Positions 1 to 7,262 of a DNA stretch of 24,846 bases are shown piece by piece. The notes under the pieces are model-generated. The model did no database searches, was not told the origin of the DNA, and was given only the letters and a program-made list of their open reading frames with translations. A program made the position numbers and the translations under genes. The stretch is from an uncultured Odoribacter sp. (GTDB lineage: Bacteria > Bacteroidota > Bacteroidia > Bacteroidales > Marinifilaceae), in contig CAJTSF010000032.1 in assembly GCA_910578985.1 (NCBI GenBank), positions 1 through 24,846 on the forward strand, given 5' to 3'. Each line of letters begins with the position of its first letter. Positions within the stretch are counted from its first letter, which is position 1.

Positions 1-566
1 GTTTTTTACTTAGGCAGGCAATGGAAGATAATTCGTTTACAGAGATTTGCGGAGTGATATATATTCGCTGTATGGCGGCGTCTATTCTTTTAATTCTGTA
101 TGTGGTATCAGCCAAATTATCGGCAAGTTGCGACATCAGCCATTTTTCTATATAGCTTATGCAAATAGAATTATTCTCACAGTCGGATATCCGTGCCGCC
201 AGTTCGTTCAAACTCTTGTTTTCAAGGTCGTACCCGGAGATTTCCCGGTTATAAAAAAGCGACGTAGGGGTATGTAGGAACAGGCTCATGGCGTGGGGAC
301 GGAAGACGACCACAATCATTTCTGTATTGCCGTCGGCATACAAGTGAGACGAAAAATTAACCTGCCCGCTGATAGTCAATTTGTCTTGTGTGGCATCCAG
401 TTCGGGAATATACAGCGGTGCCTGTTTGTGAAAGATAATTTGCGGGCAACCGATGGGAAAGGTAAAGGTGTTCAGCAGTCGATGGCTTTTCAAACACCCA
501 GTAATACCTGATGTAGGGTTGCAGCAACCGACACGGCTTGTAAAATTTGAACTCTTCTTGAATCAC
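1..566 (-). pseudogene. AraC-type regulator with DUF6597-like N-terminus, frameshifted, 3' end beyond window
   Basis: Reading leftward from a GTG at 566 (the proC stop is 6 nt upstream and in the same frame, so no longer start is possible), the protein begins MIQEEFKFYKPCRLLQPYIR, a typical opening of Bacteroidota AraC regulators with a DUF6597-like sensor domain. The frame breaks near 461-471. Moving by one base restores the family pattern (FTFPIGCPQIIFHKQ, then a stretch containing SGQVNFSSHLYADGNTEM and NREISGYDLENKSLNELAAR). This second frame stays open to base 1, entering what should be the DNA-binding part (NELSSIACLSKK). One extra C in the CACC before TTTACC would explain it. It is either a real pseudogene or a sequencing error; the clean downstream frame means the event is recent or artificial. 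Role, if intact: transcription regulator. It is the last gene of a run yeiH-proC-araC. Confidence 0.75.
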
Positions 567-572
567 TTTCTC

Positions 573-1361
573 TCATTTACACGCTTTCAGCCCGCGGATG
601 ACCGCCGAGGTGAATCCGGCATGTTCCATTTCGTTCAGTCCGCGGATAGTGATGCCTCCTGCGGTGGTCACCCGGTCGATTTCCTGTTCGGGGTGCGTGC
701 CGTTGCGCAGCAGCAGTTCCCCGGCGCCGATGAGCGTTTGTGCGACGATCTCGGTAGCTTGGGATGCACGGCATCCCAATTCCACGCCGCCTTCCGCTGC
801 GGCGCGGATATAGCGCAAGGCGAACGCTATGCCGCACGAGGCGAGAATCATTCCCGTTTCGAGCATCTTCTCATCGACGACCATCGTCGAGCCGATGGTG
901 TCGAACAGCGCTTTGACCGTTTCCATCTGTCTTGCGTCGGCATGGGCTGCCGACAAGAAAGTCATGCTCTTGCATACGCAGGCGGCGGTGTTGGGAATGG
1001 AGCGGAAAACGGTCGGCTCCTCTTCCCCGTGTCCCGTCCACTCCGTCAATTGGGCGATGGGGACACCCGCAACGACCGACACCAACATCTGCCGTGCAGG
1101 GTTGAACACATCACTGATTTCTTGCAGCACCTTTTCGGCAAGCCACGGCTTCACGGCGAGGATAATGATGTCCGCTTCCAAAGCGGCTACCATGTTATGT
1201 GTCGTCGTTCCGATAATGCTATATTGCTGGTGCAACGCTTCCAATTTCCCCTTGGAGGGATTCGCACAGACGATGTCCCCCGCCCCGAATTGCCCGCTTG
1301 CCGCCAAGCCGCAGGCGATGGCGCCGCCCATGTTGCCGGCGCCGATGATGGATACTTTCAT
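573..1361 (-). CDS. proC: Pyrroline-5-carboxylate reductase
   Basis: 262 aa, normal length for ProC. It catalyses the last step of proline synthesis, NAD(P)H-dependent reduction of 1-pyrroline-5-carboxylate, in the cytoplasm. The N-terminus carries the Rossmann nucleotide-binding motif (IIGAGNMGGAIA, residues about 4-15). The dimerisation/active-site domain shows RSIPNTAA in the middle and the ProC signature near the C-terminus (VTTAGGITIRGLNEMEH, matching the family pattern V-T-x-P/A-G-G-T-T). The ATG at 1361 gives the canonical MKVSIIGAGNMGG start. It lies 30 nt downstream of the yeiH-like gene and 6 nt upstream of the AraC-like gene, so the three are probably co-transcribed. No dedicated promoter was seen in the short gap. 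Confidence 0.96.
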   Translation of the reverse strand: MKVSIIGAGNMGGAIACGLAASGQFGAGDIVCANPSKGKLEALHQQYSIIGTTTHNMVAALEADIIILAVKPWLAEKVLQEISDVFNPARQMLVSVVAGVPIAQLTEWTGHGEEEPTVFRSIPNTAACVCKSMTFLSAAHADARQMETVKALFDTIGSTMVVDEKMLETGMILASCGIAFALRYIRAAAEGGVELGCRASQATEIVAQTLIGAGELLLRNGTHPEQEIDRVTTAGGITIRGLNEMEHAGFTSAVIRGLKACK

Positions 1362-1391
1362 GAATGCTCGTTTTTTAGTTCAATCCCCCGG

Positions 1392-2678
1392 TTATCCTAA
1401 CATCGGTTTCACCACGCCGAACAACAGGCAGGCGATGATGAAAGTAATGACGATGTTAAACGTCTGCGCCGTGAGGAACGCCCACAACAGGTTGCGGTTC
1501 TCGCGGGAGACGATTTCCTTGATGCGTGTTTCCAGTCCCACGCAGACAAAGGCGAGGCTGAAGAACAGGGAGCTGAACATCTTTGCCATGCCCGGCTCCA
1601 GGAGCTTGCCTTTGGCGTTGAGATGGAACAGGTCGTTTGCCTGAAACAGACTGAACACCAGTGAAGCGGCCACAAATCCGATGATGAACTTCGGGAATTT
1701 CTCCCACACGATATGCAGGGAGGGGGAGTTGTTGCCGCTCTTCTCGCCCCGGGTGGAGAGGTAAAGGGCGATGAAGAACGCCACGAACCCGATGAGCACG
1801 TTTTGTGCCCCCTTAATGATGACCGCGTGCTGGTTTGCCAGTTCCCCGACGATGGCGCTCGAAGCCGCCACGCCGCTGGTGGTGTCGATGGTGCCTCCGA
1901 TCCAGGCGCCGGAAACCTCCTGCACCACGGCGGGATCGTCGAACAGCATGGGAAGCAGCACGCTTGCCAGCCACGGCATCAGGTAAATCATCGGCACGAC
2001 AATAATCAACACGAGGGAAACGATATAAGACAACTTCCGGTCATCGCCGCCGGCGACGCGGGCGGCGGTAATACAGGCGGACACCCCGCAGATGGACACC
2101 CCGCTCGACAGAATCATGGCGGACCGCTGGTCCACTTTCAGGCGGCGGGCAATGAAATAGGCGAAAAACCATACGATGCCGACCACCAGTATCGCTTGCA
2201 CCAGTCCCACGGCTCCAGATTTCATCACGTCGCTGAACAGAATGGTGGCGCCTAAGCACACGACACCGATTTTAATGAAAAACTCGCTCTGTATGGCGGG
2301 TTTCATCCATTCCGGCACGCGGAACAGGTTGCGGATGAGCAACCCGAAGATAACGGAGAAAAAGACCGATTCGAAACCGTAGTAGGAGACTTGCGGGACG
2401 GAGGCGACGATTTGCGCCAGGATGGACACCGCAAAGACCGCCGCCAGCGAGAGCACCAGTCCTTTCAACGGCTTGCCGAGCATCAGCCACCCGAGGTAAA
2501 GCGTGAGGAGCACGATGACGAACAGGACGAAAATGCTTTGCCAGCTGTCCGGCTCGCTCAGGTTTTTCGGTATTTTAGGCAAATGGTTGGGGATGAGAAT
2601 GGCAAGCGCCAACAGCAAAACACTGACCGCCACGACCACCCAGTCTTCGGTCTTGAATTGGGAAACCCACTTTTTCAT
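1392..2678 (-). CDS. YeiH/PSE-family putative sulfate exporter (UPF0324), multi-pass membrane protein
   Basis: 428 aa, longer than E. coli YeiH (about 350 aa), with extra N-terminal hydrophobic segments. I see roughly ten to eleven membrane segments, beginning with VVVAVSVLLLALAILI and a second near residues 48-68. Family hallmarks include the VCLGATILFSDVM segment, the SSGVSICGVSACITAARV stretch and the GGTIDTTSGVAASSAIVG stretch, all characteristic of COG2855 (YeiH, PSE family). Members are annotated as putative sulfate exporters, but transport substrates are poorly established, so the substrate should be left open. The ATG start at 2678 gives a short charged N-terminus before the first membrane helix. 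First gene of the likely operon with proC and the AraC-like gene; no clear -7 box was recognised upstream. Confidence 0.9.
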   Translation of the reverse strand: MKKWVSQFKTEDWVVVAVSVLLLALAILIPNHLPKIPKNLSEPDSWQSIFVLFVIVLLTLYLGWLMLGKPLKGLVLSLAAVFAVSILAQIVASVPQVSYYGFESVFFSVIFGLLIRNLFRVPEWMKPAIQSEFFIKIGVVCLGATILFSDVMKSGAVGLVQAILVVGIVWFFAYFIARRLKVDQRSAMILSSGVSICGVSACITAARVAGGDDRKLSYIVSLVLIIVVPMIYLMPWLASVLLPMLFDDPAVVQEVSGAWIGGTIDTTSGVAASSAIVGELANQHAVIIKGAQNVLIGFVAFFIALYLSTRGEKSGNNSPSLHIVWEKFPKFIIGFVAASLVFSLFQANDLFHLNAKGKLLEPGMAKMFSSLFFSLAFVCVGLETRIKEIVSRENRNLLWAFLTAQTFNIVITFIIACLLFGVVKPMLG

Positions 2679-2791
2679 ATTCCAAGCGTTTAATTTGTTC
2701 TGTTTTTATTCCGGTCGCGAAGTAACGGATTTTTTGCGAGATATGGTTACGTGTAAATACCTATTCTGTCTTTTTGTCATATTTCCCTTTC

Positions 2792-2807
2792 TGGCACGGG
2801 AATTGCG
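2792..2807 (+). promoter_or_regulatory. Sigma-54 (RpoN) type -24/-12 promoter of htpG
   Basis: The sequence TGGCACGGGAATTGCG matches the sigma-54 consensus TGGCACG-N4-TTGC at every conserved position. The GG (2793-2794) and GC (2805-2806) have the obligatory 12-bp spacing. Transcription would start near 2817, about 40 nt ahead of the htpG ATG. No TAnnTTTG housekeeping box was recognised between 2700 and 2856. The activator (enhancer-binding protein) that would be required is not in this window. Confidence 0.75.
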
Positions 2808-2856
2808 TGAAATGGGGCGTATCGACCCGAATGTGTAATTATAAAAATATAAAGCT

Positions 2857-4908
2857 ATGGCAACAGGAAAAATAGGAGTATCGACTCAGAACTTATTCCC
2901 GATTATCAAGAAATTTCTCTATTCCGACCACGAGATCTTCCTTCGTGAAATCGTGTCGAATGCGGTGGATGCGACCCAGAAACTGAAAGTCCTCTCCTCC
3001 TCCGGCGAGTTCAAGGGGGAGGCGGGCGGACTGCGCGTGTGCGTAAAGGCTGACAAAGAGGCAGGCACCCTGACCGTTTCCGACAACGGCATCGGCATGA
3101 CGCAGGAGGAGGTGGAGAAGTACATCAACCAGATTGCCTTCTCCGGAGCGGAGGAGTTCCTCGAGAAACACAAGGACGATGCCGCCACCATCATCGGGCA
3201 CTTCGGGCTGGGATTCTATTCCGCCTTCATGGTGAGCGACAAGGTGGAAATCATCACCAAGTCCTACCGCGACGGCGCGCAGGCGGTCCGCTGGACGGGA
3301 GAGGGAGACACCGAGTACACCCTCGAGCCGGCGGAAAAGGCGGAGCGCGGCACCGACATCGTCATGCACATCAACGAGGAGGAAAAGGACTTCCTGGAGG
3401 AGAACAAGGTGCAGGAACTGCTCTCGAAATACTGCAAATTCCTCCCCGTGCCCATCGTCTTCGGCAAAAAGAAAGAGTGGAAAGACGGTAAATACGAGGA
3501 TACCGCCGAGGACAACGTCATCAACGACACCGAGCCGCTGTGGGTGCGCAAGCCCGCGGACCTGAAGGAGGAGGACTACGGCAAGTTCTACCGCGAGCTC
3601 TATCCCATGGGTCAGGACCCGCTCTTCCACATCCACCTCAACGTGGACTATCCGTTCAACCTCACGGGTATCCTTTATTTCCCGAAAATCGACAATAAGT
3701 TCGAGATACAGAAAAACAAAATCCAGCTCTACTGCAACCAGGTCTACGTCTCCGACTCCGTGGAAGGCATCGTGCCGGAATACCTCACCCTGCTGCACGG
3801 CGTCATCGACTCGCCGGACATCCCCCTGAACGTTTCCCGTTCCTACCTGCAGAGCGACGGCAACGTGAAGAAGATTTCCAGCCACATCACCAAAAAAGTG
3901 GCGGACAGCCTCTTGGACATCTTCAAGAACACCCGCGAGGATTACGAAAAGAAATGGGACGACCTGAAAGTCTTTATCCAGTACGGCATGCTCACCGACG
4001 AGAAATTCGCCGAGCGTGCCACGCCCATCGTCCTCCTGAAAAACACCGAAGGGAAATACTTCACCCTCGAAGAATACGAGAACCTCGTGAAAGTAAACCA
4101 AACGGACAAGGACAACCACCTGGTTTACCTTTACGCCACGAACGTCGAGGAGCAGTACACCTACATCCAGGCTGCCAAAGACAAGGGCTACGACGTCCTC
4201 GTCATGGACGGGCAGCTGGACACCCACTTCATCAGCCACCTGGAGCAGAAGGGCACCGACCGCCGCTTCCTCCGCGTGGACTCCGACGTCATCGACAAGC
4301 TCATCCCCAAGGACGACGCCAAAGGCACCGACTGGAGCGAAGAGCAGCAGGAGGAAATCCGGGGCGTCTTCGATGCCCAGCTGCCGAAAGAGGGTGCGAT
4401 GTACTTCGTGAACTTCGAGGCGTTAGGGGAAGGGGGCGAACCGGTCGTCATCACCCGTTCCGAATTCATGCGCCGCATGAAAGAGATGGCAGCCATGAAC
4501 CCCGGCATGGGATTCTACGGCGCGATGGAAGACCAGCTGACCCTCGTGGTCAATACCGACCACCGTCTGGTGAAGGGCATCCTCGAGGACGAACGCCGGG
4601 CGCTGGGCGCGAAACTGCAACCGCTCAACGACGCCATCCGCGAGAACGAGAAAAAGCGCGAGGAAATCGACGCCCTCAACAAGGACAGGAAAGAGGAGGA
4701 AATCCCCCAGGTGGACAAAGACCGCAAGAAAGAATGCGAAGAAAAGTCCGAGGCGTTGCGCCAGGAGAAACAGACGCTCCTGCAGGAATACGGCAAGGAC
4801 AACCGCATCGTCGGGCAACTCATCGACCTTGCCCTGCTCGCCAACGGGCTCCTCAAGGGCGAAGCGCTCAACCGCTTCGTGAAGCGCAGCGTGGAACTGA
4901 TTAAATAA
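2857..4908 (+). CDS. htpG: Molecular chaperone HtpG (Hsp90)
   Basis: 683 aa, the usual size for Bacteroidota HtpG. ATP-dependent dimeric cytoplasmic chaperone. The N-terminal GHKL ATPase domain is complete: catalytic E31 and N35 in REIVSNAVDA, D76 in DNGIGM, and the glycine-rich lid GHFGLGFYSAF at 114-124. The middle domain holds the family's NVSRSYLQ segment, including the conserved arginine. The charged C-terminal region (residues about 590-640, rich in K and E) is followed by a hydrophobic dimerisation end. The ATG at 2857 follows an A-rich leader (ataaaaatataaagct), as is common in Bacteroidota, which often lack strong Shine-Dalgarno sequences. It stands alone, with its own sigma-54-like promoter and terminator. 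Confidence 0.98.
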   Translation: MATGKIGVSTQNLFPIIKKFLYSDHEIFLREIVSNAVDATQKLKVLSSSGEFKGEAGGLRVCVKADKEAGTLTVSDNGIGMTQEEVEKYINQIAFSGAEEFLEKHKDDAATIIGHFGLGFYSAFMVSDKVEIITKSYRDGAQAVRWTGEGDTEYTLEPAEKAERGTDIVMHINEEEKDFLEENKVQELLSKYCKFLPVPIVFGKKKEWKDGKYEDTAEDNVINDTEPLWVRKPADLKEEDYGKFYRELYPMGQDPLFHIHLNVDYPFNLTGILYFPKIDNKFEIQKNKIQLYCNQVYVSDSVEGIVPEYLTLLHGVIDSPDIPLNVSRSYLQSDGNVKKISSHITKKVADSLLDIFKNTREDYEKKWDDLKVFIQYGMLTDEKFAERATPIVLLKNTEGKYFTLEEYENLVKVNQTDKDNHLVYLYATNVEEQYTYIQAAKDKGYDVLVMDGQLDTHFISHLEQKGTDRRFLRVDSDVIDKLIPKDDAKGTDWSEEQQEEIRGVFDAQLPKEGAMYFVNFEALGEGGEPVVITRSEFMRRMKEMAAMNPGMGFYGAMEDQLTLVVNTDHRLVKGILEDERRALGAKLQPLNDAIRENEKKREEIDALNKDRKEEEIPQVDKDRKKECEEKSEALRQEKQTLLQEYGKDNRIVGQLIDLALLANGLLKGEALNRFVKRSVELIK

Positions 4909-4931
4909 TCCCGCCGGCATCCGGAAAACCA

Positions 4932-4968
4932 AGAGGGCATATCGCAAGATATGCCCTCTCTTTGCTTT
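4932..4968 (+). terminator. Rho-independent terminator of htpG
   Basis: A perfect 12-bp stem AGAGGGCATATC / GATATGCCCTCT (4932-4943 and 4948-4959) closed by a GCAA tetraloop lies 24 nt after the htpG stop and is followed by the T-rich stretch CTTTGCTTT. Confidence 0.9.
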
Positions 4969-5150
4969 CCCTTCGACCTTTCCCCCGTAGTCCCCCCCGC
5001 TCCTGCTGCTCCTTCATCTCGGGTGCCAGTTCGACACTCCCCTTCTCGGGCATCGAACGCACATACGTCTTTCCGTGGTAACGATAGACAATAAAATGGT
5101 GAAAAATTGTTGAATGCCTGCTTTCCGGATACCTGTCCCTCCCGGTGGGT

Positions 5151-5304
5151 AAGCCCAGGGTAACTCGGGGGAAAGTCTGAGGCAACGCGATACCAACGCG
5201 AAGCTAACGCGATGGGTTCGCGATGGGAGCATCGCATATCCATGGCATTGCCTTGGGGCATATTCCGCCATGACAGGGAGTTTCCTCAGAGTTACCCCGG
5301 ACTT
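5151..5304. repeat. 154-bp element bounded by 24-bp imperfect inverted repeats (MITE-like)
   Basis: The left end 5151-5174 begins AAGCCCAGGGTAACTC and the reverse complement of the right end 5281-5304 begins AAGTCCGGGGTAACTC; over 24 bp I count 20 matches. Inside are three direct copies of AACGCGA (from 5184, 5195 and about 5206), two of GCGATGGG, and a hairpin GCGATG-GGAG-CATCGC. Immediately outside and partly within the right end is a 7-bp hairpin CCCGGAC-TT-GTCCGGG. No transposase is present and I did not identify a target-site duplication. Confidence 0.55.
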
Positions 5305-5444
5305 GTCCGGGCGTTCCCTAAAGGGGTGTCCTCATAAAATATGAAGATTCACAATAGAAGTGCAATTTTTTGTGCGAGAGAGGGCTGACAGAACCGGATT
5401 TATATTTTCTTGCCCTGATCTGTCGCTTTTCCGGCATCGTTGGC

Positions 5445-5465
5445 GGTTTTGTGGGACACAAAACC
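5445..5465. repeat. Perfect 9-bp palindrome with 3-nt loop
   Basis: GGTTTTGTG (5445-5453) and CACAAAACC (5457-5465) flank a GGA loop. There is no T-run on either side, so it is not an obvious terminator. It lies 85 nt beyond the 3' end of the ATPase gene. Confidence 0.6.
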
Positions 5466-5487
5466 TATACTTGCTCCCCGGATACGT

Positions 5488-5505
5488 TCAAATGTCTCAA
5501 ATGTC
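5488..5505. repeat. Tandem 9-mer, two copies
   Basis: TCAAATGTC occurs twice head-to-tail without a gap (5488-5496, 5497-5505). Short, possibly fortuitous; noted because it lies close to the palindrome at 5445. Confidence 0.5.
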
Positions 5506-5549
5506 GGCTATCATGTGGCGAACTCCCGACACCCTATTTCCAATGCATA

Positions 5550-6680
5550 TTACATTCCCAACTCCTTTTTCAGCCACACTTTCATCACCGGGTCAGGAAT
5601 GATAACTTGTCGTTTTTCAACCTCTATGAGTTCCTTTTTGACTAAAGCCCTCTTTACGATGCTTACATTTGCAGACGAACCGAGCTGGTATTTTTGCAAA
5701 ACCTCCTGTGTGGTAAATTCACTATGAACTCCATCTAAAATAGCTCGCAGGAAATTCATCTGATAGGTAGTAAGGCTTTCGGTCTGCTTCTCGAACAATG
5801 GAGTATTCTGGTCGATAATATCCTGATATGCAGACTCGAAATCCTGCTCAGTTGCAGTTCCATCCGTATGTATCCATACCAACCACGCCAACTGCTGCAC
5901 ATAAGACGAGTGGTTATCCACTATCTGACATATTCTTTCGGCCAGTTCTTTTGAAATCTGCTTGCCTGTAGCTTCAAAACGACCGCAGATATAATCCACC
6001 CAATCCGAAGTCCCGATTTTAGGCAGATAGATGGCATCGCCGAATTTATAGAACGGCAGGCTCTTTTTTTCGAACAGTTCGTTCATCAGATGTTTTTTGC
6101 TGCCGAACAGGCAATAGGAAACCGATTGTTGCAGTTGCCATACGGAACGCAGGCGCTTTTGGAATGTTTTTGAATCTTTGAATTCGGCAATCTGTTGGAA
6201 TTCGTCGATGCAGATGACGATGTGGTAGCCTTTTTGACGGGCTATTTTTTCAGGGAGTTGCAGGATTTCGTTTATGTCGTTGCTTTTGGGGTTCATTTCA
6301 AGCGATACGGAAAAGTCCGTCATCGGATCCGTGCCTATCGAGATTTTAGGGTTGATGCGGGAAAGGAATAGTTTGGCATGTTCCAGCCATTCTTCCAGTT
6401 TGGAGGCGGTCTGTTTGAGGACAGCCGATGCGAAGGCGTCATAAAAATCCCTGTCGCTCCGGCACGAGAAAATGTCGAGGTAAACGATTTTCAATTTATC
6501 GCTCTGTGCCAAGCGACACGCGTTCTGTACCAGCGAGGTTTTTCCCCAACGACGAGGCGATATCAGTACCGTATTCACTCCATGCCGGAAGTTCAACAAT
6601 AATCGTTCCGTTTCTTTTTTCCGGTCGGTGAAATGGTCGCCTGAGGTAGCCACTCCGAATATAAAAGGTTTATTTCCCAT
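5550..6680 (-). CDS. AAA+ ATPase of the archaeal-type ATPase (ATPase_2) family with C-terminal winged-helix-like region
   Basis: 376 aa from the ATG at 6680. An in-frame TTG at 6689 is possible but less likely, and GAAAAGC lies just before the ATG. Near the N-terminus the protein has a Walker A variant (SPRRWGKTSL, residues 41-50). A Walker B follows in the middle (HIVICIDEFQQI, with D-E), then a sensor-like segment YCLFGSKKH. The C-terminal region (TTYQMNFLRAIL ... STTQEV-like ... KRALVKKELIE) resembles the winged helix of the ATPase_2 (PF01637) group. These proteins are scattered in Bacteroidota and archaea and their roles are mostly unknown, so I assign no process. It is more A+T-rich than htpG, sits alone between debris and the tmRNA 3' end, and is probably an accessory gene. 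Confidence 0.85.
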   Translation of the reverse strand: MGNKPFIFGVATSGDHFTDRKKETERLLLNFRHGVNTVLISPRRWGKTSLVQNACRLAQSDKLKIVYLDIFSCRSDRDFYDAFASAVLKQTASKLEEWLEHAKLFLSRINPKISIGTDPMTDFSVSLEMNPKSNDINEILQLPEKIARQKGYHIVICIDEFQQIAEFKDSKTFQKRLRSVWQLQQSVSYCLFGSKKHLMNELFEKKSLPFYKFGDAIYLPKIGTSDWVDYICGRFEATGKQISKELAERICQIVDNHSSYVQQLAWLVWIHTDGTATEQDFESAYQDIIDQNTPLFEKQTESLTTYQMNFLRAILDGVHSEFTTQEVLQKYQLGSSANVSIVKRALVKKELIEVEKRQVIIPDPVMKVWLKKELGM

Positions 6681-6703
6681 GCTTTTCAATGATTATTCCG
6701 GTG

Positions 6704-6711
6704 CAAAGATA
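6704..6711 (-). promoter_or_regulatory. Bacteroidota -7 box of the ATPase gene
   Basis: On the minus strand TATCTTTG fits TAnnTTTG exactly and lies 23 nt before the ATG at 6680. The paired AT-rich palindromes at 6721-6749 occupy the upstream, -33 side. Confidence 0.6.
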
Positions 6712-6720
6712 AGTAATATA

Positions 6721-6749
6721 GTTATTACTAATAACATTATTACTAATAA
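6721..6749. repeat. Two tandem palindromes upstream of the ATPase gene, candidate operator
   Basis: GTTATTACTAATAAC (6721-6735) is a 15-bp perfect palindrome around a central C. TTATTACTAATAA recurs at 6737-6749, giving two identical 13-bp sites spaced 15 bp apart. A further inverted pair AGTAATA / TATTACT overlaps the first copy on the promoter-proximal side. Their position against the -7 box at 6704-6711 is what a repressor-binding site would show; they also lie just beyond the tmRNA terminator. Confidence 0.5.
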
Positions 6750-6760
6750 AAAGATAATAA

Positions 6761-6792
6761 AAAGAAGCGTCCCTATACAAGGACGCTTCTTT
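6761..6792 (-). terminator. Rho-independent terminator of the tmRNA gene
   Basis: Stem AAAGAAGCGTCC (6761-6772) / GGACGCTTCTTT (6781-6792), 12 bp perfect, 8-nt loop. It lies 12 nt past the tmRNA 3' end in the direction of transcription and is followed on the minus strand by TTTATTATCTTTTT. Confidence 0.85.
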
Positions 6793-6803
6793 TGCGTTTC
6801 GGG

Positions 6804-7198
6804 TGGAGTAGCAGGGTTTCGAACCCTGGTCCAAACACGGAATCCATATGCTTTCTACATGCTTATCCGCTTATTGGTTTTCGACGGCAGTCCGGAAAGT
6901 GGCACCCAAGCTACCGCTTAGCTTCTGAATTTTCGCCTTTTGCACGAAGCCTGCGCAGGCTAACTCCCTATTGACTGCACCCCGTTTGCCGAGCCGGAAG
7001 GAAGTGGAACCACCGGCGGGATGTCCCGTCCCCGCTCCTTGAGCAGGGATTAAGCCTCGAATCTTCTAAAGATCAGGCAGCGAGAGCGTAGTTGTTTTCG
7101 CCAATTAAAAGTTCTGTGTCCGGGATTTACGGGCCGTTTCACTGCTCCCGACATGCTTACATACCTATTCTTCATGCTGTCAAATCCAAGTCTACCCC
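6804..7198 (-). ncRNA. ssrA: Transfer-messenger RNA (tmRNA)
   Basis: About 395 nt. The 5' GGGGTAG pairs with the 3' CTACTCC to form the acceptor stem (one G-U pair); the T-arm GGTTCGAA is intact near the 3' end. The reading frame at 7102-7073 encodes the degradation tag GENNYALAA followed by TGA. A tag of this form is known from Porphyromonas-type Bacteroidales. The early segment GACTTGGATTTGACAGCATG is typical of tmRNA. The discriminator A (6804) is followed by CCC, so the CCA tail is not fully encoded and would need enzymatic addition. The RNA works with SmpB to rescue stalled ribosomes. It has its own promoter and terminator. Confidence 0.97.
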
Positions 7199-7217
7199 TC
7201 ATGTAGTTATGCGGGGA

Positions 7218-7225
7218 CAAAGATA
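7218..7225 (-). promoter_or_regulatory. -7 box of the tmRNA promoter
   Basis: Minus-strand TATCTTTG matches TAnnTTTG exactly; the predicted start near 7209 lies about 10 nt before the mature 5' end at 7198. A CTTG some 23 nt further upstream could be a weak -33 element. Confidence 0.7.
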
Positions 7226-7262
7226 GGGAAAAAATCGGAGATACGGTGCAAGGAGGGCGGAT

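Larger units (their letters stand above)
4969..5549. other. Long gene-poor interval between htpG and the ATPase gene, containing repeat structures
   Basis: No convincing gene. Several overlapping open frames exist on the minus strand, but none resembles a whole known protein. A minus-strand segment near 5000-5105 encodes IVYRYHGKTYVRSMPEKG, faintly like the short K/R-rich 'GKTYVRSMP' proteins of Bacteroidales, and might be a remnant. The interval also holds the 154-bp inverted-repeat element, a 9-bp palindrome and a tandem 9-mer listed separately. It looks like accumulated debris in a variable site. Confidence 0.6.

Noticed and set aside
2893..4239. Long open frame antisense to htpG (448 codons), rich in V, L, D, H
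   Set aside because: It is a mirror of the strongly biased codon use of htpG, has no recognisable domain, and htpG itself is certain.
5184..5225. AACGCGA repeats considered as a CRISPR-like array
   Set aside because: Repeats are only 7-8 bp and the spacing (about 10 bp) is far too short; no cas gene is present.
4423..5271. Several minus-strand open frames running from htpG into the following spacer
   Set aside because: They overlap one another, cross the htpG terminator, and have no family resemblance beyond one short GKTYVRSMP-like segment; treated as debris.
6792..6974. Open frames across the tmRNA gene
   Set aside because: The region is an RNA gene with acceptor stem, T-arm and tag frame; frames on the other strand are coincidental.
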